This document shows positions 5,704 to 11,752 of a stretch of 11,752 nt of DNA, piece by piece. Source of the DNA: Pseudomonadota bacterium (GTDB taxonomy: Bacteria > Pseudomonadota > Alphaproteobacteria > Rhizobiales > Xanthobacteraceae); the NCBI GenBank assembly GCA_021779635.1, contig JAJYAH010000145.1, positions 1 through 11,752 on the forward strand, read 5' to 3'. Below the pieces are notes generated by a model, which saw nothing but the letters and a program-made list of their open reading frames with translations, had not been told where the DNA came from and ran no database searches. The position numbers and the translations under genes are program-made. How positions within the stretch are numbered: position 1 is the first letter of the stretch; each line of letters begins with the position of its first letter.

Positions 5704-7074
5704 CTACCTTCTCACCGCATTCGCTGTTATCACCAGCTGCGCGAAACGTTGGGCGCCGTCGGCCGATAGATCCGGGGTCACCGGTCGCATCCGGTCGAGC
5801 CCGACCACGGCGCCGCCCGGGGCTTCCGAAATCAGATTGTTGCCGACCAGCACCGTGCCCGCGCCCGGCGCCACCGACACGCCGATCCCGACAAAGGCAT
5901 TGCGGATCACGTTGCCCGAGATGGCGACATCGCGCAGATACTTGCCCCAGCCGGTGATGATCCCGAACGAGGGCGCGTTCTCGATCACGTTGCCCGATAC
6001 CGAGGTATCGGCCTCGACATAGATGCCGACGCCGGCGTCATCGTCGGGCGCGGTACCGATCGGGCGCTTCGGCAGCAGGTTGCGGATGATATTGCCCTGC
6101 ACGACTGCGAGACGTCCGCCCTCGTTGAAATTACAGACCGAAACGCCGAACGCCGCGCCGTCCACGGTGTTGTTGGCGATCACAGCACCCTCGAACGAAA
6201 ATTCGGAATACAGCGCGACCTCGCGGACATCGCTGACGCTGTTGCCAGTGATCTGGATGTTTGATGCCGAATTGCCGCGCACCGCGGAATAGTCGCAATT
6301 GCGGATGCGATTGCCGCGCACGATCACGTTGCCGGCGCGGAAGGCGTTGATGGCGTTGCCGTATTGCCCGGAGCCGCCGGGGCCGGCCTTGATGTCCTCG
6401 ATCCGGTTGTCGAGAACCAGCGTGCCGTCGTCGCCGATCGCGGTGCGCAGGATTTCGATGCCGTTGTCGTTGGTGCCGGCAATGGTGTTGCGCGACACCA
6501 GCAAGCCCTGCGCGTCGAATGAGACGATGGCTGTCGCGGCTGACTTGGCAATGATATTTCCGCTGACCTCGCCGGCGATATCCTCGAACCAGATGCCGCA
6601 GCCGCCGCTGCCGGTGATTTCGCAATCGGCGATGCGGATGTCGCGTCCGCCGAGGCAATGCACGAGGCCGCGCCGCGTCGGCAGCGGAATCCCGCCGCCA
6701 TCCAGCGTGATGTTGGTCAGCCCGATGCTGCCGCGGCCTTCGCCGGAGACCATCGACGCGCCGCCGCTGAAAACCAGCCTGGTTGCGCCGCGCACCCCGG
6801 TCAGTTGCGTGCCGTTTTGCAGGTGAAGCATGCCGGTGCGATAGACCCCCGGCGGCAGCGCCAGCGGCACCTGCGCGCGCGCGGTTTCCTCGATCGCGCG
6901 CTGCAAGGCCTTGGTCTGATCGTCCGGACTGCCGGGCCGGACACCATATTGCGTGGCATCGCGCCCGAGCACCCAGGTGAGGGGTGCCGCGCGCGCGGCA
7001 TCGGGCGACATCGCCAGCGCGCCGGCCGCGCCAGAGACGGATGCCCCGATGAGATGGCGGCGGTTGACGTCCAT
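5704..7074 (-). CDS. Tat-exported right-handed beta-helix repeat protein, TIGR03808-like
   Basis: Predicted 456 residues. The N-terminus MDVNRRHLIGASVSGAAGALAM carries a twin-arginine motif (NRRHLIG), a hydrophobic stretch and an ARAA cleavage site near residue 30, so it should cross the inner membrane folded through Tat. Residues 38-105 (YGVRPGSPDDQTKALQRAIE, then LALPPGVYRTG and GATRLVFSGG) look like the start of pectate-lyase-3 type beta-helix proteins. From about 120 to 452 the chain has about ten turns ending in a [G/D/N/R]-N-x-[I/V/L] step, such as GNIIAKS, RNTIAG, DNRIEDI, GNRIRNC, GNSVSDV, NNTVDGA, GNIIRNL, GNVIENA, GNVIRNA and GNNLISEA: an asparagine ladder. No catalytic residues of a known lyase were recognised, so the substrate (perhaps a polysaccharide) and activity are open. 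The upstream AGGGGAAAG is an adequate ribosome binding site. I recall TIGR03808 as the matching family. Confidence 0.85.
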   Translation of the reverse strand: MDVNRRHLIGASVSGAAGALAMSPDAARAAPLTWVLGRDATQYGVRPGSPDDQTKALQRAIEETARAQVPLALPPGVYRTGMLHLQNGTQLTGVRGATRLVFSGGASMVSGEGRGSIGLTNITLDGGGIPLPTRRGLVHCLGGRDIRIADCEITGSGGCGIWFEDIAGEVSGNIIAKSAATAIVSFDAQGLLVSRNTIAGTNDNGIEILRTAIGDDGTLVLDNRIEDIKAGPGGSGQYGNAINAFRAGNVIVRGNRIRNCDYSAVRGNSASNIQITGNSVSDVREVALYSEFSFEGAVIANNTVDGAAFGVSVCNFNEGGRLAVVQGNIIRNLLPKRPIGTAPDDDAGVGIYVEADTSVSGNVIENAPSFGIITGWGKYLRDVAISGNVIRNAFVGIGVSVAPGAGTVLVGNNLISEAPGGAVVGLDRMRPVTPDLSADGAQRFAQLVITANAVRR

Positions 7075-7216
7075 GTTGCGTCTTTCCCCTGACGCGCGTG
7101 AAGCGCTTCCTCGATGCTGGAGTAACGCAAAAATACCGCGGGGCGTGGCGGAGGCGAGGGCGCGAACGGCCGATTGTTGGGGGTAGGGTTAATGGGCAAT
7201 ATAGCGGGTCTAAGGG

Positions 7217-8062
7217 CTAGATCCGGGCCGCATCATCTGCCCGTTTGTATTCGAGAAGTGCAGAAACAGCGTCATAGGAATGGTAACGAGCATAAACGCT
7301 GCTCACTTGTCTTTCCCGCAGATCAGCTAATGCCTCAGACCAATAGGCAATAAGGGCTCGGCGAACGCCGGGCAGGCTAAAGACCTTTTCCGCATTTGCG
7401 AAATCTTCCTGAAATCTAATTACGACAGCGTGTTCGGCGGACGCGTAATGCGCCTCTTCAACCTCGCCAGCCCGTAGGCCAACCCAGATGATAGTATCTG
7501 GATAGTCGAGTATTAGTCGGTCAAGAATGAGGAAGTGCGTAAATTTGCTATCGTCCGATTTGCGTGTGCTGAAAGCGACTTCGTGTGGTCCGATGTTCAA
7601 CGTAAACCAACGGCCGCCCTTTGTTTTAGGAAGCAAACTTAACGTCCAGGCTCCCTGGATATCGAGGTTGCCGAATAGGCCTGAAAGTTGGAACATCTTG
7701 TAAAGGTACAGGCGAACGTCGCGATTTGCGAAAAGCCTTTCAGTTCTCTCGTGATCAATTCGAAGCGTAGCGTTGGTGTCCCTCAATTGCCTGCGAGCCT
7801 CGTAGGGAGGGACACTAAAAAGCTCCTGAGTGCCGGGGACGTCTCTGACATTCCTTTCTTGGAAATGCCGATGCAGCCCTCCCTCCACGAGCCGCCAATC
7901 TGTCACGTGCAAGAAGTCTGACAATTGCCATGGACCGTGATCAGCATATGGCTCCGTTCCGTTTATTCCGCGAAGCCGCTCGCTTATGGGCCGTTCCGTT
8001 CCACCGATTTTGATGAAGTTGCTGTTTGGAGAAACAAGAATATACACAAAGCCTTGCGCCAT
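7217..8062 (-). CDS. GIY-YIG/MUG113 (T5orf172)-like nuclease-fold protein
   Basis: Predicted 281 residues from ATG at 8062. AAGGA six bases upstream (complement of 8069-8073) supports this start over a TTG seven codons earlier. Residues about 3-86 read as a small GIY-YIG-superfamily domain of the MUG113/T5orf172 kind: GFVYILVSPNSNFIKIGGTE with Tyr7 and the Lys18-Ile-Gly20 step, Arg29 in SERLR, and Glu60 and His64 in VEGGLHRHF. The canonical second tyrosine is a lysine, as in many members of this branch. The remaining roughly 190 residues are unfamiliar; they contain mixed aromatic strands (GRWFTLNIGPHEVAFST) and a helical C-terminus. There is no signal or membrane segment. Base use differs sharply from the neighbours: 7501-7560 has 25 G/C of 60 by my count, while flanking genes are clearly GC-rich. 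This suggests acquisition by transfer. DNA cleavage is possible but unproven; phage, defence or housekeeping roles cannot be separated. Confidence 0.75.
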   Translation of the reverse strand: MAQGFVYILVSPNSNFIKIGGTERPISERLRGINGTEPYADHGPWQLSDFLHVTDWRLVEGGLHRHFQERNVRDVPGTQELFSVPPYEARRQLRDTNATLRIDHERTERLFANRDVRLYLYKMFQLSGLFGNLDIQGAWTLSLLPKTKGGRWFTLNIGPHEVAFSTRKSDDSKFTHFLILDRLILDYPDTIIWVGLRAGEVEEAHYASAEHAVVIRFQEDFANAEKVFSLPGVRRALIAYWSEALADLRERQVSSVYARYHSYDAVSALLEYKRADDAARI

Positions 8063-8068
8063 ATTCAG

Positions 8069-8073
8069 TCCTT
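8069..8073 (-). promoter_or_regulatory. Ribosome binding site deciding the start of the GIY-YIG-like gene
   Basis: AAGGA on the minus strand lies six bases before the ATG at 8062, while nothing similar precedes the upstream TTG at 8083. Confidence 0.6.
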
Positions 8074-8138
8074 GCTCAAACAATCAGAACATTTGGAACA
8101 TCGTGCTGCACATATGGCTCGTTTTGATAGCGCGCCTT

Positions 8139-8804
8139 TCATGTGAGGTTGTTTACCCGCGCCGCCCTTCGCGTCAGCTTCACCATCTCGAGCAGCATCG
8201 CTTCGCCGGCATCGACCAGTTCTTCCAGCGTGACACGGTGGCTTGTGCCCTTGCGGCGCGAAACGCCGTCGCGCACGAGCAGCGGCACATGCACAAACGC
8301 AGCGAGGCGCGGACCTGTGTCACGGCATGTCGCCTCGATCGCGCGCCAGCTCAGATAATTGCAGAGATAGCTGCCGGCATCGCGCGAAGCCCGTGCATCG
8401 ATGCCGGTGCCGAGCGCCGCCCGCAAAAGCCTGGCAGTGTGCGGGCCGAACATCATGGCGTCGGCGCCGCCGGCGATCGATCCCCTGCGTATTCTTGCAT
8501 GGTCGGCGTCAGGCCATAATGTAGTGACGGCGTTGCGGGCGCGAGTCTCGACCCGAACGAAGGGCGTGCGGGTGGCGAGGCCGAACATCAGAAGCGCCTG
8601 CGGACGTTTCAGCGCCAGCAGGTCAGGCAATTGGCGATCGACCGCGTTATACGTCACCGGGAAAATGTGACCGGACAATTCGACATCGCCAAGAGCAGGA
8701 CGCCGCAAGCGCAATAGCCGCTCCACCAGCGGCTGCGTCGGATTGAAGGGCGCGCCGGGAAACGGACCGAAGCCGGTGATCAGGATGCGAAGTTTATCGC
8801 TCAT
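8139..8804 (-). CDS. pcp: Pyroglutamyl-peptidase I (peptidase C15)
   Basis: Predicted 221 residues, the usual length. This cytosolic cysteine peptidase removes N-terminal pyroglutamate from peptides. The N-terminal TGFGPFPGAPFNPT (10-23) is the family signature. The catalytic triad is visible: Glu86 in FVRVETRARN, Cys148 in GSYLCNYLSW and His172 in FVHVPL. The ATG at 8804 is separated from the meaB stop by a single base, so it should be co-transcribed and probably translationally coupled with meaB. No biochemical link between the two is obvious; peptide and amino-acid breakdown is the shared theme at best. Alternative assignments are unlikely given the three catalytic motifs in order. Confidence 0.93.
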   Translation of the reverse strand: MSDKLRILITGFGPFPGAPFNPTQPLVERLLRLRRPALGDVELSGHIFPVTYNAVDRQLPDLLALKRPQALLMFGLATRTPFVRVETRARNAVTTLWPDADHARIRRGSIAGGADAMMFGPHTARLLRAALGTGIDARASRDAGSYLCNYLSWRAIEATCRDTGPRLAAFVHVPLLVRDGVSRRKGTSHRVTLEELVDAGEAMLLEMVKLTRRAARVNNLT

Positions 8805-8805
8805 C

Positions 8806-9792
8806 TCACTTCAGCATCTCCGCGATCTGCTCGGCCGCCAGTGCCGGGGTGATGCGGCCGTCGGCCACCTCGGCTTCGGTCTTCTTCACTTTGGCGCGGA
8901 TCGCCGGATCGGCGCGCAGCCGCGCCATCATCCGCTGCTCCAGCATAGACCACATCCATTTCACCTGCTGCTGCCGGCGCCGCTCGGCGAATTCGCCGGA
9001 GGCTTTCATCGCGGCGCGGTGATCGAGAATTTTCTGCCACAGCGCGTCGATGCCGATGCCTGCCAGTGCCGAATAGGTCAGGACCGGCGGGTGCCAATGC
9101 TCCGAGCGCGGGCTGAGGATATGCAGCGCGCCGCGATATTCGGCCGCCGCGAGATTGGCGCGCTTGATGTTATCGCCGTCGGCCTTGTTAACCGCGATCA
9201 TGTCGGCGAGTTCGACCAGGCCTTTCTTGATGCCCTGCAATTCGTCGCCGGCGCCCGGCAGCATCAGCGCCAGGAAAAAATCGGTCATGTCGCATACCGC
9301 GGTCTCGGATTGTCCGATCCCGACGGTCTCCACCAGCACCACGTCGAAGCCGGCGGCCTCGCACAACAGCATCGCCTCGCGGGTTTTCGCGGCAACGCCG
9401 CCAAGCGTTCCCGAAGCCGGCGAGGGCCGGATGAAGGCACTGTCGGAGGCGGAAAGCCGCGCCATCCGCGTCTTGTCGCCGAGGATCGAGCCGCCGGTGC
9501 GCGCCGAGGAGGGATCTACTGCGAGCACCGCGACCTTGTGGCCGCGCTCGATCAGGAACATCCCGAGCCCATCGATGGTGGTGGATTTGCCGACCCCGGG
9601 CGAGCCGGTAATGCCGACGCGGACCGCATTGCCGGTGTCGGGCAGCAACGCCTGCACCAGATCGCGCGCCGTGGCCTGATGATCGCCGCGCCGGCTCTCG
9701 ATCAGCGTGATCGCGCGCGCCAGCGCCGCGCGGTGACCTGAGCGGAGGTCCTGGGCAAGCCGTTCGATGTCAGGCACCTTGCTTGCGGTCAT
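8806..9792 (-). CDS. meaB: Methylmalonyl-CoA mutase-associated GTPase MeaB
   Basis: Predicted 328 residues from ATG at 9792; the open frame extends further back only as antisense of the upstream gene. MeaB is a G3E-class P-loop GTPase that gates adenosylcobalamin loading of methylmalonyl-CoA mutase and protects it from inactivation. Motifs in order: helical N-terminus (1-50), Walker A GSPGVGKST (63-71), AVDPSSARTGGSILGDKTRM with Asp93 (91-110), a G3-like region ETVGIGQSE (155-163), base-recognition NKAD (202-205), and a C-terminal helical dimerisation arm (255-328). Length and motifs fit the family (ArgK in older annotation). The start overlaps the stop of the DUF3298-type gene by 4 bases (ATGA), and the pcp start follows after one base. 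The mutase gene is two genes upstream on the same strand, which supports the assignment. Confidence 0.95.
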   Translation of the reverse strand: MTASKVPDIERLAQDLRSGHRAALARAITLIESRRGDHQATARDLVQALLPDTGNAVRVGITGSPGVGKSTTIDGLGMFLIERGHKVAVLAVDPSSARTGGSILGDKTRMARLSASDSAFIRPSPASGTLGGVAAKTREAMLLCEAAGFDVVLVETVGIGQSETAVCDMTDFFLALMLPGAGDELQGIKKGLVELADMIAVNKADGDNIKRANLAAAEYRGALHILSPRSEHWHPPVLTYSALAGIGIDALWQKILDHRAAMKASGEFAERRRQQQVKWMWSMLEQRMMARLRADPAIRAKVKKTEAEVADGRITPALAAEQIAEMLK

Positions 9793-10586
9793 TGCTGATC
9801 GTCGTCGTCGCCCTTGGGGCGTGTGCCGCCAAATATTTTTTCGCCTTCCACTGTCAAATATGGTTTTAGCGTCTCCCACGACACGAAGGCGACGTACTCG
9901 CCTTCGGCATAGGGGCCGACCGCGTAGGGCGGATAGTGGAAGGTGAGGCCGGAACTCTTGCCGGATATGGTCGAGGGCGCCAGCGTCACCGCGCCGATCT
10001 TGAGCAGCGTCGGCTTGAGGTCCTTGTACCATTCGGCGGTCGCGGTCTCGCCGGCGCCGCGCTTCTTCTTCTCGGCATTCAGGGAAACAATGACGGCGTT
10101 CAGCAACGCTTTCATGGTTGGACCATCGTCGGCGGTCTCGCCGAAGAAGGGACGGATGCTGATACGCTTCTTTTCGTTTGCGTCCCACAGGATGGTATTG
10201 ACGTCCCTGTTTGGATGCGCGCCGCCGGTGTCCATATAGTCGGACCTGACGATGCTGACATAGTGACCGTCGACAACCGAGCGCGTCTCGTATTTGCGCT
10301 CAAAAGTCCAGGGACCATTGCGAAACATGACAGGGTCCTGCTTGCGCGATGTCTCTGCCTCCGCGGCATTCTTGTCGATCCACTTCCTGCCCTCGGCAAG
10401 GCAATCCGCCGCTAGCGCCCTGTCGGCCTTGATCTCGCCGTCGAGAAAGACGCCGGCCTCGATATTCCTGTTCTTGACCGAAGCGTCGGGCTTGGCGTCA
10501 TCGGCGAGGGCGGGGAAGGAGAGGCATGCGAGCGCGGCCGTGAGGCACATCGCGCGGACGAACGTGATTGTGGCAGCAACGCGCAC
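9789..10586 (-). CDS. Secreted DUF3298-type protein between mutase and meaB
   Basis: Predicted 265 residues from GTG at 10586. AGAGGA six bases upstream decides this start over a TTG at 10649 that lies inside the mutase gene. Residues 1-28 form a Sec signal peptide (hydrophobic MCLTAALACLSFPALA, cleavage after ALA). The mature part has a helical segment (DRALAADCLAEGRKWIDKN), then strands with ETRSVVDGHYVSIVRSDYMDTGGAHPNRDVNTILWD (101-136), where GGAHPN matches the GxxH/GGAHP step of PdaC/DUF3298 proteins. The C-terminal GLTFHYPPYAVGPYAEGEYVAFVSWETLKPYL (213-244) is the typical DUF3298 ending. The tail is acidic (DDDDQQ). DUF3298 domains occur in RsiV-like anti-sigma factors and PdaC deacetylases, but here neither the membrane anchor nor the deacetylase domain is present. 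It should be periplasmic; function unknown. It sits in a tight operon, 37 bases after the mutase and overlapping meaB. Confidence 0.85.
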   Translation of the reverse strand: MRVAATITFVRAMCLTAALACLSFPALADDAKPDASVKNRNIEAGVFLDGEIKADRALAADCLAEGRKWIDKNAAEAETSRKQDPVMFRNGPWTFERKYETRSVVDGHYVSIVRSDYMDTGGAHPNRDVNTILWDANEKKRISIRPFFGETADDGPTMKALLNAVIVSLNAEKKKRGAGETATAEWYKDLKPTLLKIGAVTLAPSTISGKSSGLTFHYPPYAVGPYAEGEYVAFVSWETLKPYLTVEGEKIFGGTRPKGDDDDQQ

Positions 10587-10592
10587 GGAAAA

Positions 10593-10598
10593 TCCTCT
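10593..10598 (-). promoter_or_regulatory. Ribosome binding site deciding the GTG start of the DUF3298-type gene
   Basis: AGAGGA on the minus strand lies six bases before GTG 10586, directly followed by codons of a signal peptide. Confidence 0.6.
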
Positions 10599-10623
10599 TA
10601 CGAAAATGGGGAGAGGCGCGGAT

Positions 10624-11752
10624 CTACTCCGCCGCTTCGCTATGCCCAAGCCGCGCGTTGAGCTTGTGGATCAGCTCCTCGGCGGCATCCGCTATCACGG
10701 TGCCGGGCGGGAAGATCGCTTCGGCGCCCGCCTTGTACAACGCATCATAATCCTGCGGCGGCACCACGCCGCCGACGATGATCATGATGTCGTCGCGGCC
10801 CTGTTTCTTCAGCGCGGCCTTCAGTTCCGGCACCGCCGTGAGATGCGCTGCGGCCAGCGACGACAGCCCGAGAATATGCACGTCGTTCTCGACCGCCTGC
10901 CGCGCGGCCTCTTCAGCGGTGGCGAACAACGGTCCGATGTCGACGTCGAAGCCGACATCGGCAAAGGCCGCCGCGATCACCTTCTGGCCGCGGTCGTGGC
11001 CATCCTGGCCGATCTTGGCGACGAGAATCCGCGGCCTTCGGCCCTCGGCCTCCTCGAACGCATCGATCAGCGCCTGCACCCTCTCGACCCGGTTGGACAT
11101 GGTGGACGCCTCCCGCTTGTAGACGCCGGTGATGGATTTGATTTCGGCGCGGTGGCGCCCGAACACCTTCTCCATCGCATCGGAAATCTCGCCGACCGTG
11201 GCCTTGGCGCGCGCGGCATCGATCGCCAGCGCCAGAAGGTTGCCGTTGCCTTCGCCGGCGCTCCGGGTCAGCGCCGCCAGCGCCTCGTCGACGTCCTTCT
11301 GGTTACGCTCTTTCTTCAGCCGCGACAGCTTGTCGATCTGCAGCCGGCGCACGGTGGAGTTCTCCACCTTCAGCACGTCGATCGGCGCTTCGTTGACCGG
11401 CTTGTATTTGTTGACACCGATCACCGCCTGCTTGCCGGCGTCGATCCTGGCCTGAGTCTTGGCGGAAGCTTCCTCGATTCTGAGCTTGGGAACGCCGGCC
11501 TCGATCGCCTTCGCCATGCCGCCCAGCGCCTCGACCTCCTGGATATGGCCCCAGGCTTTCGCCGCGAGGTCGTGGGTCAGCCGCTCGACATAATACGAGC
11601 CGCCCCAGGGATCGATGATGCGGTTGGTGCCGCTTTCCTGCTGCAGGAACAGCTGCGTGTTGCGGGCGATGCGGGCCGAGAAGTCGGTCGGCAGCGCCAA
11701 GGCCTCGTCGAGCGCATTGGTGTGCAGCGACTGCGTATGGCCCTGCGTCGCC
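10624..11752 (-). CDS. scpA: Methylmalonyl-CoA mutase large subunit, C-terminal half (5' end outside window)
   Basis: The last 375 residues are visible, about half of the usual 710-730. The enzyme interconverts (R)-methylmalonyl-CoA and succinyl-CoA with adenosylcobalamin, the last step of propionate, odd-chain fatty acid and Val/Ile/Met breakdown. The fragment starts in the TIM-barrel substrate domain with GHTQSLHTNALDEALALPTD and continues through GTNRIIDPWGGSYYVERLT (41-59 of the fragment). A linker region follows. The cobalamin-binding domain runs from PRILVAKIGQDGHDRG, with the base-off signature D250-x-H252-x-x-G255, through LGLSSLAAAHLT to GGVVPPQDYDALY. Reading continues without a stop to the right edge, so the gene is cut and not truncated. 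The last strands and helix (AIFPPGTVIADAAEELIHKL) are intact. MeaB is encoded two genes downstream. Synonyms are mcm, mutB and bhbA; the large-subunit call rests on the intact cobalamin motif. Confidence 0.96.
   Translation of the reverse strand, partial: ATQGHTQSLHTNALDEALALPTDFSARIARNTQLFLQQESGTNRIIDPWGGSYYVERLTHDLAAKAWGHIQEVEALGGMAKAIEAGVPKLRIEEASAKTQARIDAGKQAVIGVNKYKPVNEAPIDVLKVENSTVRRLQIDKLSRLKKERNQKDVDEALAALTRSAGEGNGNLLALAIDAARAKATVGEISDAMEKVFGRHRAEIKSITGVYKREASTMSNRVERVQALIDAFEEAEGRRPRILVAKIGQDGHDRGQKVIAAAFADVGFDVDIGPLFATAEEAARQAVENDVHILGLSSLAAAHLTAVPELKAALKKQGRDDIMIIVGGVVPPQDYDALYKAGAEAIFPPGTVIADAAEELIHKLNARLGHSEAAE

Noticed and set aside
8743..9741. Plus-strand open frame of 332 codons opposite meaB and pcp
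   Set aside because: Antisense of MeaB with all its GTPase motifs on the other strand; no domain seen.
9793..10188. N-terminal extension of meaB by 132 codons
   Set aside because: It is antisense-like low-complexity sequence in another frame of the DUF3298-type gene; MeaB family length and the ATGA overlap fit ATG 9792.

Overview
The window looks like chromosomal DNA of a Bradyrhizobium-type alphaproteobacterium (Nitrobacteraceae). The evidence is high-GC codon use, a palindromic intergenic repeat of the kind I recall from Bradyrhizobium genomes, and a gene pair matching what I remember of TIGR03809 and TIGR03808, small families of this group. No tRNA, rRNA, CRISPR array, transposase or integrase was seen. 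Family names come from recognition of motifs, not from a search.

Left part (1-4575): a membrane diguanylate cyclase (minus strand, cut by the left edge) is divergent from a three-gene plus-strand unit. That unit encodes an ECF-type sigma factor, a single-pass membrane anti-sigma-like protein and a secreted subtilisin-family (S8) protease. Sigma and anti-sigma genes overlap by ATGA; the protease follows 45 bases later with its own ribosome binding site. The periplasmic end of the anti-sigma protein has the size and pattern of a subtilase propeptide, which suggests that the protease and the anti-sigma protein communicate. This is the best candidate for an undescribed regulatory system here.

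Middle (4576-7216): a 630-base non-coding stretch holds a two-part palindromic repeat that starts in the protease stop codon, a run of hairpins and a strong intrinsic terminator. Next come a small hypothetical gene (TIGR03809-like, plus strand) and a Tat-exported beta-helix protein (TIGR03808-like, minus strand), tail to tail with only 3 bases between them.

Right part (7217-11752, all minus strand): transcription runs from the right edge leftwards. The order is the methylmalonyl-CoA mutase large subunit (C-terminal half only), a secreted DUF3298-type protein, the mutase-protecting GTPase MeaB, pyroglutamyl-peptidase I, and a GIY-YIG/MUG113-like protein of clearly lower GC that looks acquired. 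Spacings of 37, -4 and 1 bases make the first four a likely operon, linking propionate/odd-chain/branched-chain catabolism (mutase and chaperone) to two genes of less obvious role.
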